Positions 7,286 through 15,101 of a stretch of DNA of 47,857 nucleotides are shown piece after piece. The DNA lies in contig CANQTW010000018.1 in NCBI GenBank assembly GCA_947626845.1, positions 1-47,857 on the forward strand, written 5' to 3'. Source of the DNA: an uncultured Oscillospiraceae bacterium (GTDB lineage Bacteria; Bacillota; Clostridia; Oscillospirales; Oscillospiraceae). Numbering within the stretch: the first letter of the stretch is position 1; each line of letters begins with the position of its first letter. A program made the position numbers and the translations under genes. The notes under the pieces are model-generated. The model did not search any database. It was not told the DNA's origin and was given only the letters and a program-made list of their open reading frames with translations.

Positions 7286-8111
7286 GCTTTTATCCGCCGG
7301 ACTGGTGCGGCTTTGGCGCAACAAAATTTTTTGGCTTTCCTGCGCCGTGATGGCGGGGCTGGAGACCTTCTATATCATCTCCGCCTGGTGCGATGGGCGG
7401 GAAACGGGCCTTTATTCCGGCCTTGACCGCATCTACTTTCTTTTTTCTGCCGTCGTTGGGTTTTTATCCGCTCTTACATGCGCTTTTTCTATTGGCCCTG
7501 AGTACAGCGACGGAACGCTTCGCAACAAGCTCATTTCAGGCCATACGCGCCAAAGTGTTTATCTTACGAGCCTCCTGCTCACAGCCCTCGCCTCGGTCAT
7601 AATCTGTCTTTTTGCCATTGTTCCCGCTCTGGCGTTGGGGCTTCCGCTGTTGGGAAGCTTCCGGATGGGAACCCTCCACGCGGCGGTTTGCACCGTCGGT
7701 ATTCTGGCCCTGTCCCTGGCATTTTCCTCCATCTTCACAATGCTGACCATGCTCATCGACAGCCGGACGGCGTCCTCCGTGTGGGCGCTGGTGCTGGCGC
7801 TGCTCTTTCTGGTGGCGGGCAGTTATGTATACAATCGCCTGGACGCCCCGCCCACCCTGCAGGGCTACGAGCTTTCCGTAAACGGGGAGCTGGTGGAAAC
7901 CGAGCCTACGCCAAACCCCGCCTACCTTTCCGAGGGTCCCATCCGAAAGGTATACGAATGTTTAGACATCTTCCTCCCCGGCAGCCAGAGTATCCACTAC
8001 TGTGACCTGAACGCTGACCACGTGGGCGCTATGATCGCCTGTGACGGAGTTCTCATCCTTCTGACCACCGCCGCGGGGCTGGCGCTGTTCCGGCGGAAGG
8101 ACATAAAATAA
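7278..8111 (+). CDS. ABC-2 type permease
   Basis: About 277 residues with six predicted membrane segments: two early (FWLSCAVMAGLETFYII and YFLFSAVVGFLSALTCAF), a pair near residues 90-150, one at SSVWALVLALLFLVAGSYV, and a last one before the KDIK end. A large external loop sits between the last two. This matches the ABC-2 permeases that pair with BcrA-like ATPases. ATG 7278 is chosen over GTG 7269 because GGGAGGTG lies 6 bp before it. It overlaps the ATPase gene by 8 bp. It is the membrane half of the exporter. Confidence 0.85.
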   Translation: MRKLLSAGLVRLWRNKIFWLSCAVMAGLETFYIISAWCDGRETGLYSGLDRIYFLFSAVVGFLSALTCAFSIGPEYSDGTLRNKLISGHTRQSVYLTSLLLTALASVIICLFAIVPALALGLPLLGSFRMGTLHAAVCTVGILALSLAFSSIFTMLTMLIDSRTASSVWALVLALLFLVAGSYVYNRLDAPPTLQGYELSVNGELVETEPTPNPAYLSEGPIRKVYECLDIFLPGSQSIHYCDLNADHVGAMIACDGVLILLTTAAGLALFRRKDIK

Positions 8112-8130
8112 TGTAAGGATGTGACGGCCC

Positions 8131-9018
8131 ATGCTCCCCTGGCTGCTCTCTTTGGCGCTGCTCGTGATCGTGGTCGCTCTCTGGGTGAAGACGCGGCTCC
8201 TGCGGAGGGCCTTCGACGAGATCGCGGAGGGCCTGGAGGAGCGGCTGGGCGAGGACACCAACACCCTGCTGTCCCTCTCCACCCAGGACCCCCACGCGAG
8301 AGGTCTGGCCTCCGCCCTCAACCGGCAGCTCCGGCTGCTCCGGGCTGAGCGGCGGCGGTATCAGAACGGGGACCGGGAGCTGAGAGAGACGGTGGCGGGC
8401 GTCTCCCACGACCTCCGCACGCCGCTGACGGCCATTTTGGGGTATCTGGAGCTTTTGGAGCGGGAGGAGCTTTCGGACAACGCGCGGCGGTACGCCGCCG
8501 TGATCGCCGCGCGGGCCGCGTTTATGAGGGACCTGACCGACGAGCTTTTCACCTACTCCCTGGCCCGCTCCCCGGACAGGCCGCAGGAGGCCGCGGCGGT
8601 GACGGTCAACGCCGTTTTGGAGGAAAGCCTCGCCGCCTTTTACACCCAGCTGACCGCCAGGGGCATCACGCCGGAGGTGTCCATGCCGGACACGCCCGTC
8701 ATACGGAACACCGACCCCGCGGCCCTGGAGAGAATCTTTCAGAACCTGCTCTCCAACGCCGTGAAATACTCCCAGGGCGATCTGGAGCTGGTCCTCTCCC
8801 CCGCCGGCGCAGTCACCTTCTCCAACCGCGCTCCGGCTATGACGGAGCTGGAGCTTTCGCGCCTCTTTGACCGCTTTACCACCGTCCGCACCGCCCGCCG
8901 ATCCACGGGGCTTGGCCTTGCCACCACCAAAGCGCTGTGCGGCTCCATCGGGGCGGCGCTTGACGCGAAATACGAGGAGGGGCGGCTGTCGGTGACGGTG
9001 ACCATGCCCCCTCCGTGA
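8131..9018 (+). CDS. Sensor histidine kinase
   Basis: A 295-residue kinase. One N-terminal membrane segment (WLLSLALLVIVVALWV) is followed by a short linker, so no large extracellular sensor exists. Phospho-acceptor His is in AGVSHDLRTPLTAI, the N-box in NLLSNAVKYSQG and a G-box in TGLGLATTKAL. Minimal-sensor kinases like this often read the state of their partner ABC transporter, which fits its place 19 bp after the permease gene. Presumed partner is the regulator at 5640. It is last in the unit, followed by a promoter for the next operon. Confidence 0.88.
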   Translation: MLPWLLSLALLVIVVALWVKTRLLRRAFDEIAEGLEERLGEDTNTLLSLSTQDPHARGLASALNRQLRLLRAERRRYQNGDRELRETVAGVSHDLRTPLTAILGYLELLEREELSDNARRYAAVIAARAAFMRDLTDELFTYSLARSPDRPQEAAAVTVNAVLEESLAAFYTQLTARGITPEVSMPDTPVIRNTDPAALERIFQNLLSNAVKYSQGDLELVLSPAGAVTFSNRAPAMTELELSRLFDRFTTVRTARRSTGLGLATTKALCGSIGAALDAKYEEGRLSVTVTMPPP

Positions 9019-9047
9019 CGCGCGCTGGGGCTTTTTCTCTTTCCCTC

Positions 9048-9076
9048 TTGATTTATGCCGTTTCATACGCTATAAT
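9048..9076 (+). promoter_or_regulatory. Promoter of the ECF transporter/coaX operon
   Basis: -35 TTGATT (9048-9053), 17-bp spacer, -10 TATAAT (9071-9076). Transcription should begin near 9083, leaving a leader of about 100 nt. Confidence 0.7.
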
Positions 9077-9079
9077 CAT

Positions 9080-9176
9080 AAAGGCCCCGGCCACCGGGGG
9101 GCCTAAAATATTGCGCCGCATCCCCCATCCCCCGCCCGACAGAACGGGGCGCAAGGGAGCGACAGCAGGAGGTAAT
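9080..9176 (+). ncRNA. Structured 5' leader of the ECF transporter operon
   Basis: Two helices are visible: AGGCCCC / GGGGCCT near 9080-9102, and TTGCGCC (9111-9117) with GGGCGCAA (9146-9153). The second closes a pyrimidine-rich loop (CCCCCATCCCCCGCCC) just ahead of the AGGAGG site. Its C-runs could pair with the G-rich ribosome binding site. It does not match a riboswitch consensus I can recall. A vitamin-responsive leader is a reasonable inference from the genes downstream. Confidence 0.35.
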
Positions 9177-9181
9177 GTAAA

Positions 9182-9781
9182 ATGAATAGCGAAAACTCTG
9201 TCAAGACCAGGAAACTGGTGATTTTAGCCGTCCTCACCGCCGTCATCGTGGTGCTCCAGGTGATCACCCAGTTCATCAAGCCCGGCTTCTTCCCCATCAC
9301 CCTGTCCCTGACGCCCATCATCGTGGGTGCGGCGCTGTGCGGGGCCGGCGCGGGCGCGTTCCTGGGCTTTGTGTTCAGCGTGATGGTGCTCTTGGACCCC
9401 GCCACCGGCGCGTTCCTGGCCGTCTCCATCCCCGGCACGGTCATCACCGTCATCCTGAAGGGCACGCTGGCCGGCTTCGTCTCCGGGCTTGTGTACAGGC
9501 TCCTGGAGAAGAAAAACGAGTACGTGGCGGCCGTCGGCGCCGGCATCGTCAGTCCCCTGGTGAACACCGGCATCTTCTTTATCGGATGCCTCGTTTTCTT
9601 CGCCGACTACTGCGTTCAGGTGGGCGAGAGCGTCGGCCTTTCGGGCAGCGTCTTCTACATGATCGCCACCGTGTTTATCGGGGCCAACTTCTTTATCGAG
9701 CTGGCCGTCAACGTGGTCCTCTCCGGCGTGATCGTCATGCTGGTGAAGAACGGGCGGAAGATCTTAAAGCTGGCTAAATGA
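9182..9781 (+). CDS. ECF transporter S component, predicted pantothenate (PanT-like)
   Basis: A 199-residue protein with about six hydrophobic helices and the small-residue packing of ECF substrate-binding subunits (GAALCGAGAGAFLGFVFSV, then GTVITVILKGTLAGFVSG). Such S components bind a vitamin outside and couple to a shared EcfAAT energising module encoded elsewhere. Substrate is inferred from position: the next gene, overlapping its stop region, is pantothenate kinase, which traps imported pantothenate. ATG 9182 follows AGGAGGTAATGTAAA. Another S component specificity cannot be excluded. Confidence 0.8.
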   Translation: MNSENSVKTRKLVILAVLTAVIVVLQVITQFIKPGFFPITLSLTPIIVGAALCGAGAGAFLGFVFSVMVLLDPATGAFLAVSIPGTVITVILKGTLAGFVSGLVYRLLEKKNEYVAAVGAGIVSPLVNTGIFFIGCLVFFADYCVQVGESVGLSGSVFYMIATVFIGANFFIELAVNVVLSGVIVMLVKNGRKILKLAK

Positions 9782-9798
9782 GTTTGGGGGGCGTAAAT

Positions 9799-10569
9799 AT
9801 GCTTCTGGCTGTGGATATCGGCAACACCCACATCTGCCTTGGTTGTATGCGGGGCCTTGAGATCGTCCGCATGGTGCGGCTCACCACCAACAAGCTGAAA
9901 ACCGATTTTGAATACGCCGCGGACATCCGGCATTTCCTGGATTTTTTCGGGCTGGACGACAGGGAGCTTGACGGGGCCATCGTTTCCTCCGTGGTGCCGC
10001 CGCTGACCAACGCCTTCTCCGGCGCTGTGAAGCTGGCCACGGGCGTGACCCCCATGATCCTGGGGAAGGGCGTCAGGACCGGCGTCAACATCCTGATTGA
10101 TGACCCGGCCCAGACAGGCGCCGATCTGGTGGCCGCCGCCGCCGGAGCGCTGAAGCTCTACGCCCCGCCCCTCATCATCATCGACATGGGCACCGCCACC
10201 ACCATTTCCGTCCTCAACAAACAGGGCTCCTTCATCGGCGGCACCATCGCCCCCGGCGTGGCCTTGGGGCTGGCGGCGCTCAGCTCCGGCACCAGCCAAC
10301 TGCCCAACATCTCCCTGGAGGCCCCGACCAAGGTCATCGGCACCAACACCGTGGACAGTATGCGTTCCGGCGCCGTCTTAGGCGCGGCGGCCATGCTGGA
10401 CGGGATGATCGAGCGCATCGAGGCCGAGCTTGGTGAAAAGGGCACGGTGGTCGCCACCGGCGGCATCGCCTCCTCGGTGTGCCCCCTGTGCCGGAGGGAG
10501 ATTCTGGTCAACGACGACCTCTTGCTCACGGGCCTGGCGGCCATCTTTGAGAAGAACCGGAAGAGATAA
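9799..10569 (+). CDS. coaX: Type III pantothenate kinase CoaX
   Basis: About 256 residues. It phosphorylates pantothenate as the first committed step of CoA synthesis. ASKHA-fold motifs are present: MLLAVDIGNTHICLG (phosphate 1), DRRELDG-like region then SSVVPPLTNAF, the TGADLVAAAAGALKLY block with its catalytic Asp, IIIDMGTATTISVL and GGTIAPGVALGLAAL, ending with VVATGGIASSV. I choose ATG 9799 over ATG 9778 since the CoaX family begins MLLxxDIGNT and TTGGGGGG lies just upstream. It is the second gene of the operon with the ECF S component, making an import-and-trap pair. Confidence 0.95.
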   Translation: MLLAVDIGNTHICLGCMRGLEIVRMVRLTTNKLKTDFEYAADIRHFLDFFGLDDRELDGAIVSSVVPPLTNAFSGAVKLATGVTPMILGKGVRTGVNILIDDPAQTGADLVAAAAGALKLYAPPLIIIDMGTATTISVLNKQGSFIGGTIAPGVALGLAALSSGTSQLPNISLEAPTKVIGTNTVDSMRSGAVLGAAAMLDGMIERIEAELGEKGTVVATGGIASSVCPLCRREILVNDDLLLTGLAAIFEKNRKR

Positions 10570-10638
10570 GCCGCTCTCCTATGAGGCAACAGCAAAATCA
10601 GTCAAGTAAAAATGAGGCTTTTTCCGAATCATCTCGCA

Positions 10639-10659
10639 GGGCGGGTTCCAACCCCGCCC
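10639..10659. repeat. GC-rich interspersed palindrome, copy 2
   Basis: GGGCGGGTT-CCA-ACCCCGCCC followed by GTG; partner of the copy at 1700-1720. It lies in the 250-bp gap after coaX, which otherwise holds only the promoter of the next gene. Confidence 0.55.
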
Positions 10660-10752
10660 GTGGGGATGGTTCGGTTTTTTATTATTTTGCGGCAGTTTGG
10701 GCACCTTTTTCACGGCGCCGTTTTTCACGCCCTGACTTTTTTGAGAAAAAAA

Positions 10753-10781
10753 TTGAAATCTGCCTTACGGTCTGTTATAAT
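10753..10781 (+). promoter_or_regulatory. Promoter of the PHP phosphatase gene
   Basis: -35 TTGAAA (10753-10758), 17-bp spacer, -10 TATAAT (10776-10781), about 33 bp before the ribosome binding site. Confidence 0.72.
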
Positions 10782-10820
10782 CATAGTAATTTTGTAGAAC
10801 AGCTCAACGGGAGGACTGTC

Positions 10821-11639
10821 ATGCTTTCCGATTACCATATGCACTGCCGCCCTTACTCCCCCGACGCCCGCGACACCATGGAGGCCATGGCCCACGGCGC
10901 TTTGAAACGGGGCATGACCCATATCTGCGTCACCAACCACATTGAAAACTGCACCCAGAGCCCTGAATTTCCCGACCAGTTCCCGGTTTTCAACGACTGG
11001 GCGGCGCTGTGGAGGGATTTTTCCGCCGTGCGGGACAAATACGCGGGGCGGCTGGACGTGCGGCTGGGCGCGGAGGCGGGCGCGCCCCACTATCTGCCGG
11101 AGGAGGGCCGGCGGATCTACGCCCGGCCTGAGCTGGATTTTGTCATCGGCTCGGTACACAACCTGCGCCGCGCCAGGGATTTTTACTACCTCAACTACCC
11201 GGAGGACTTCGATAATTTCCGCCCCGCGGTGGAGCAGTATCTGGACGAGTATATCGAGCTGGCGGGCTCCGGCCTGTGCGACGTGCTGGGCCACATCGGC
11301 TACATGCAGAAGTACATGGCCCGCCAGGGCAAGGGCTTCGACATGATGCTCTTTGAGGACAGACTACGGACGCTTTTCAAGACCTGTGCGGAGCGGGGCG
11401 TGGGGGTCGAGATCAACACCGCCGCTCTCTCCGACGCCCTGGGGGATTTCCTGCCCCAGCCCTCCGTGGCGCGGCTCTACCGGGCGTGCGGCGGGGAGAT
11501 CGTCACCGTGGGGTCCGATTCCCACCGGGCCCAGGACGCGGGGAGCGGCATCCGCGAGGGCTTTGCCCTTCTCAAAGAGTGCGGCTTCCGGTACGTCTGC
11601 CTCTATAAGGAGCACAAGCCGGAATTTGTAAAGATATAA
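10821..11639 (+). CDS. PHP-domain phosphatase, histidinol-phosphatase-like
   Basis: 272 residues of the PHP metallophosphoesterase fold: HxH in LSDYHMHCRPYSPD, GMTHICVTNHIE, a Glu/His set in GAEAGAPHY, then DFVIGSVHNLRR, a DVLGHIGYM segment and the final VTVGSDSHRAQD. These are the metal ligands of HisK/HisJ-type histidinol-phosphatases, which make histidinol from its phosphate. No other his genes are nearby, so a different phosphomonoester substrate is possible. ATG 10821 follows CGGGAGGACTGTC. The frame is open upstream but without signals. It leads a run of same-strand genes through rpmA. Confidence 0.85.
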   Translation: MLSDYHMHCRPYSPDARDTMEAMAHGALKRGMTHICVTNHIENCTQSPEFPDQFPVFNDWAALWRDFSAVRDKYAGRLDVRLGAEAGAPHYLPEEGRRIYARPELDFVIGSVHNLRRARDFYYLNYPEDFDNFRPAVEQYLDEYIELAGSGLCDVLGHIGYMQKYMARQGKGFDMMLFEDRLRTLFKTCAERGVGVEINTAALSDALGDFLPQPSVARLYRACGGEIVTVGSDSHRAQDAGSGIREGFALLKECGFRYVCLYKEHKPEFVKI

Positions 11640-11680
11640 TATGTAATATGGACAACGCTTTGCGCGTAGGAGGTTCTACC

Positions 11681-12127
11681 ATGAAAATCGCTCTTGGCTG
11701 TGACCACGGCGGATATGATCTGATGCAGAAGGTGAAGGCGCATCTGGAGGAGCAGGGACACCTGACCTTCTACTTCGGCACCTTCTCCAAGGACAGCTGC
11801 CACTACCCGGAGTTCGGCGCCAAGGCCGCCCACGCGGTTGCGGAGGGGCAGTGTGAGCTGGGCATCGTCATCTGCACCACCGGCATCGGCATCTCCATGG
11901 CCGCCAACAAGGTGAAGGGCGTCCGGTGCGCCCTGTGTTCCGACTGCTACTCCGCCGAGATGACCCGACGGCACAACAACGCCAACATGCTGGCCCTGGG
12001 CGCCAACGTGGTGGGCGAGGGGCTGGCCCTGAAGATCGTGGACACCTTCCTCAGCCACGACTTTGAGGGTGGGCGCCACGCCACCCGCGTCGGGATGCTC
12101 TCGGCTATCGAGCGCGGGGAGCTGTGA
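11681..12127 (+). CDS. rpiB: Ribose-5-phosphate isomerase B (RpiB/LacAB family)
   Basis: 148 residues, the normal family length. It interconverts ribulose-5- and ribose-5-phosphate in the non-oxidative pentose phosphate pathway. Key stretches are ALGCDHGGYDL (substrate-binding Asp and His), VICTTGIGISMAANK (catalytic Cys and anion hole), and RRHNNANMLALGANVVG (His and Asn ligands). ATG 11681 follows TAGGAGGTTCTACC; ATG 11648 is in frame but lacks a ribosome site. The product could also act on allose or galactose phosphates, as some family members do. Confidence 0.92.
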   Translation: MKIALGCDHGGYDLMQKVKAHLEEQGHLTFYFGTFSKDSCHYPEFGAKAAHAVAEGQCELGIVICTTGIGISMAANKVKGVRCALCSDCYSAEMTRRHNNANMLALGANVVGEGLALKIVDTFLSHDFEGGRHATRVGMLSAIERGEL

Positions 12128-12128
12128 T

Positions 12129-12350
12129 ATGGCCCGGAATGAGGTTCGCATCTACCGCTCCCGAAAGCCCCTGAAAACGGCGCTGGCCGTCATCTTTTCC
12201 GTCTTAGCGGGCCTTGTGATCATCGCCGCGGGGCTTTTTTTCGGGTTCAGGAAATACATCGTCTACACCTCCGACGGCGTGAGGCTGGAGGTCCCCTGGC
12301 TGGAGGAGCCTGAGAATCAGGTCCCCGACACCTGGGAGGCGCCCCAGTGA
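12129..12350 (+). CDS. Small single-pass membrane protein
   Basis: 73 residues: basic N-terminus (RNEVRIYRSRKPLK), one membrane helix (AVIFSVLAGLVIIAAGLFFGF) and an acidic outer tail (LEVPWLEEPENQVPDT). ATG 12129 begins right after the rpiB stop, and its stop overlaps the ApbE start, so it is co-translated with both neighbours. I recognise no family. Position suggests an accessory to the flavin-transfer set that follows. Confidence 0.7.
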   Translation: MARNEVRIYRSRKPLKTALAVIFSVLAGLVIIAAGLFFGFRKYIVYTSDGVRLEVPWLEEPENQVPDTWEAPQ

Positions 12351-13351
12351 GGCGGGCCGCGCCCGCTCTGCTGGGTCTTGCGCTCCTGCTGGCCCTCGCC
12401 GGCTGCGCCCCGCGGGCGCAGACCGCCTCCGTCTTTGCCATGGACACGGTGATGGAGCTTACCGCCTACGGGGACAGGGCGTGCGTGGATGAGGCCGTCT
12501 CGCTGATCCACGCCCTGGAGGCGCGGCTTTCCGTCACGGCGGAGGATAGCGACATCGCCCGCCTTAACCGCTCCGGCGGCGGGGAGGCGGCATCGGATAC
12601 GGCGGCGCTCCTGAAGCGGGCGCTTGAATTATGTAAACTGACCGGCGGGGCGCTGGACGTGACCGTCTATCCCCTGGTGCGGGCCTGGGGCTTTACCACA
12701 GGCGAATACCGGGTGCCGGAGGACGCGCTCTTAGCGGAGCTGATAACAAAAGTGGACTACGCCGCCGTACAGCTTGACGGCCGGACCGTCCGTCTACCGG
12801 AGGGGGCGCTGTTGGACCTGGGCGCGGTGGCCAAGGGCTGGGCCGCCGACAGGATCACGGAGCTTTGGCGCGGCGCGGGCGTAAAAAGCGGCCTTATCAA
12901 TCTGGGCGGCAATGTACAGGCCCTGGGCGGCAAGCCCGACGGCAGCGCCTGGCGCGTGGGCATCCGGGACCCCTTCTCGGAGGACATTCTGGGCGCGGTA
13001 TCCGTGCGGGACGCGGCGGTGGTCACCTCCGGCGGCTACCAGCGGTATTTTGAGCAGGACGGCGTGCGCTACTGCCACATCATCGACCCTGAGACGGGCC
13101 GTCCGGCGGACAGCGGGCTCACCTCCGTCACCGTCATCGGCGCGGAGGGCGTCCTGTGCGACGGGCTCTCCACGGCGCTCTATGTGATGGGCCGGGAGGA
13201 GGCCGTCAGGCTCTGGCGGGAAAACGAGGGCTTTGACCTGGTGCTGGTCACGGAGGACGGCGAGGTCATCATAACGGAGGGGATCGAAGGGAGCTTCACC
13301 CCCATGGGCGACTACGCGGACAAGGAAATCAAGGTGATGCGGCGTGGCTAA
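12347..13351 (+). CDS. apbE: FAD:protein FMN transferase (ApbE lipoprotein)
   Basis: 334 residues from GTG 12347. A lipoprotein signal (LLGLALLLALAGC) anchors it outside the membrane. ApbE attaches FMN from FAD to Thr/Ser of target proteins. Family motifs are FAMDTVMELTAYG, LDLGAVAKGWAAD, INLGGNVQALGGKPDG and the C-terminal VTSGGYQRYFEQDG with HIIDPETGRPAD (FAD and metal site). It overlaps the small membrane protein upstream and the NusG-domain gene downstream. ApbE with a NusG-II protein and a Gx transporter recalls extracellular electron transfer loci such as that of Listeria. No obvious flavinylated target is encoded in this window. Confidence 0.93.
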   Translation: MRRAAPALLGLALLLALAGCAPRAQTASVFAMDTVMELTAYGDRACVDEAVSLIHALEARLSVTAEDSDIARLNRSGGGEAASDTAALLKRALELCKLTGGALDVTVYPLVRAWGFTTGEYRVPEDALLAELITKVDYAAVQLDGRTVRLPEGALLDLGAVAKGWAADRITELWRGAGVKSGLINLGGNVQALGGKPDGSAWRVGIRDPFSEDILGAVSVRDAAVVTSGGYQRYFEQDGVRYCHIIDPETGRPADSGLTSVTVIGAEGVLCDGLSTALYVMGREEAVRLWRENEGFDLVLVTEDGEVIITEGIEGSFTPMGDYADKEIKVMRRG

Positions 13352-13715
13352 AACGGGAACATGGATCACAGTGATCGCGGTGATACTCCTGCTCTCCGTG
13401 GCCGCGTCGCTGTTCCTCTTTTTGCGGCCCGCGGCGGGGAATACGGCGGAAATTTACGTGGACGGCGCTCTTTACCGGCGGGTGGAGCTGGGAAAGATCA
13501 CCGCGCCGGAGCGGATAGAGGTGCGGACGGAGCGGGGGGTCAACGTCATCCTGGCGGAGCTGGGGCGCATCCGCGTGGAGTCCGCCGACTGTCCCGACCA
13601 GGTGTGTGTGGAGGCGGGGTGGCTTGAAGCTTCCGCCGCGCCCATCGTGTGTCTGCCCCATCGGGTAGTCATCAAGCTGACGGGCGAAACGTCCCTGGAC
13701 GCGGAGGCGGGCTGA
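13344..13715 (+). CDS. NusG domain II-containing membrane protein (EetA-like)
   Basis: 123 residues. An N-terminal membrane helix (WITVIAVILLLSVAASLFLF) precedes an extracellular NusG-domain-II-like beta domain with the family's cysteine pattern: ADCPDQVCVEAGWL and PIVCLPHRVVI. Proteins of this type occur beside ApbE in clostridial and Listeria loci; the Listeria relative EetA is needed for extracellular electron transfer. Function here is inferred from that synteny. It overlaps apbE by 8 bp and shares an ATGA overlap with the next gene. Confidence 0.82.
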   Translation: MAKTGTWITVIAVILLLSVAASLFLFLRPAAGNTAEIYVDGALYRRVELGKITAPERIEVRTERGVNVILAELGRIRVESADCPDQVCVEAGWLEASAAPIVCLPHRVVIKLTGETSLDAEAG

Positions 13716-14227
13716 TGAGCATCAGACGGATCGCGCGGGACGCGGTGCTCACCGCCGCGGCGCTGACTATCTTTATCGTGGAGCTGCAGATCCCCGCGCC
13801 GGCGCCGATCCCCGGCGTGAAGCTGGGGCTGGCCAACATCGTCACCCTGGTGGCCCTGTTCACGCTGGGCCCCTGGGACGCCCTGGCGGTGCTCCTGTGT
13901 CGGGTGACGCTGGGCGCGGTCTTTGCCGGAAACATGACGGCCCTGCTCTACAGCCTCACCGGCGGGCTTCTGGCCCTGGCGGTGACGGTTCTGACGCGGA
14001 AGCTCCTGACGGAGCGCCAGATTTGGGTGGCCTCGGTCTTTGCCGCCATGGCCCACAATCTGGGCCAGATCCTGGCGGCGGTGCTGGTCACCTCCACCCC
14101 GGCGCTTTTTGCCTGGCTGCCTCCGCTGCTGGTCTCCGGTATCGTCACCGGCGTGTTCACCGGCCTTGCCGCGCAGTTCGCGGTGGGGAGACTTGGGAAG
14201 ATATTGAGGGAATCGAATGGAAAATGA
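13715..14227 (+). CDS. Gx transporter family membrane protein (EetB-like)
   Basis: 170 residues with five or six membrane helices. Typical elements are VKLGLANIVTLVALFTLGP, LLCRVTLGAVFAGN and FAAMAHNLGQILAAVLV. Databases long labelled this family heptaprenyl diphosphate synthase component I; it resembles ECF S components and the Listeria EetB. With ApbE and the NusG-II protein it forms a likely membrane flavin or quinone electron-transfer module. ATG 13715 overlaps the preceding stop (ATGA). The real substrate is unknown. Confidence 0.82.
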   Translation: MSIRRIARDAVLTAAALTIFIVELQIPAPAPIPGVKLGLANIVTLVALFTLGPWDALAVLLCRVTLGAVFAGNMTALLYSLTGGLLALAVTVLTRKLLTERQIWVASVFAAMAHNLGQILAAVLVTSTPALFAWLPPLLVSGIVTGVFTGLAAQFAVGRLGKILRESNGK

Positions 14228-14960
14228 AGCCCTTTTAAAAAACAGGCTCTCCGAGCTGGCGAATCGGTCCTACAACAGGGGGATTTGGGTATACTCGGAG
14301 TTCCTCACCCTGGCGGAGCAGGACGTCCTTCTCAAAAGCCGCCTGGAGCTCCCCTTCACGCTGTTCGGCGGCCTGCCCACCAGCGAGCGGAAGCTCGCCT
14401 GCTTCGGCTCGGAGGACCTTTGCGGCTGTGAGGCCGCGCCGCCGGTGGTCTGCCTGAAGCTGGCGCCCCTCCAGCAAAAATTCGCCGATCCCCTGTCCCA
14501 CCGGGACTTTTTAGGGGCGCTGATGTCCCTGGGCCTCCGCCGGGAGGTGATGGGAGACATTGAGATCGCGGACAACGTGGGCTGGCTCTTCTGCCTGGAG
14601 TCCGTGGCCCCCTTTATCGCCGATAACCTGACCTCGGTGCGCCATACCACGGTGCGTGCCGCCCTTTCGGCGCCTCCGGAGAAGCTCTCCGCTCCCCCGC
14701 CCCTCACGGAGCTTGTGGTGGCCTCGGAGCGGCTGGACGCCGCCGTGGCCGCCGTGTTCCGGCTCTCCCGGTCCGAGGCCCAGGCGCTTATCGACGCCCA
14801 GCAGGTGTTTATCTCCGGACGGCTCCCCAAAAGCGCCGCCCTGGACATCCCGCCGGGGGCGGTGGTCTCCGTGCGCCGCCACGGGCGATTTATCTATGAG
14901 GGCGTGGCCAGGGAGACGAAAAAAGGAAAACTGCGGATACTGGTGAGAAAATACATATAA
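14217..14960 (+). CDS. ylmH: YlmH-family S4-domain RNA-binding protein
   Basis: 247 residues. The N-terminal two thirds match YlmH (NRGIWVYSEFLTLAEQDVL, then FGGLPTSERKLACFG and DFLGALMSLGLRREVMGDI). The last 70 residues are an S4 domain (VVASERLDAAVAAVFRLSRS followed by VFISGRLPKSAALDI). YlmH proteins bind rRNA/tRNA and act in rescue of stalled large subunits. In Firmicutes the gene is usually in the ylm/divIVA cluster. Here it overlaps the Gx transporter gene by 11 bp and precedes rplU, so it has moved to a different neighbourhood. Confidence 0.88.
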   Translation: MENEALLKNRLSELANRSYNRGIWVYSEFLTLAEQDVLLKSRLELPFTLFGGLPTSERKLACFGSEDLCGCEAAPPVVCLKLAPLQQKFADPLSHRDFLGALMSLGLRREVMGDIEIADNVGWLFCLESVAPFIADNLTSVRHTTVRAALSAPPEKLSAPPPLTELVVASERLDAAVAAVFRLSRSEAQALIDAQQVFISGRLPKSAALDIPPGAVVSVRRHGRFIYEGVARETKKGKLRILVRKYI

Positions 14961-14977
14961 TTTTTTCCGAAAAAGTG

Positions 14978-15006
14978 TTGACTTTTTGTCCCGCGGAATG
15001 TATACT
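14978..15006 (+). promoter_or_regulatory. Promoter of rplU-rpmA
   Basis: -35 TTGACT (14978-14983), 17-bp spacer, -10 TATACT (15001-15006). Close to consensus, as expected for a ribosomal protein operon. Confidence 0.78.
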
Positions 15007-15012
15007 TGTAAA

Positions 15013-15095
15013 GCCGCTTTGAACGGAGCCATACCAAAATCAAGTGACTTAAATGTCCGCCCGCAAGAGCGAGTCTCTACATTATAAGAGGTGAA
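15013..15095 (+). ncRNA. Candidate L21 leader
   Basis: The predicted transcript has a leader of about 90 nt before the L21 ribosome site, at the place where Firmicutes carry the autoregulatory L21 leader RNA. Short helices such as CCGC / GCGG are possible, but I could not confirm the consensus by eye. Confidence 0.35.
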
Positions 15096-15101
15096 AACGA
15101 A

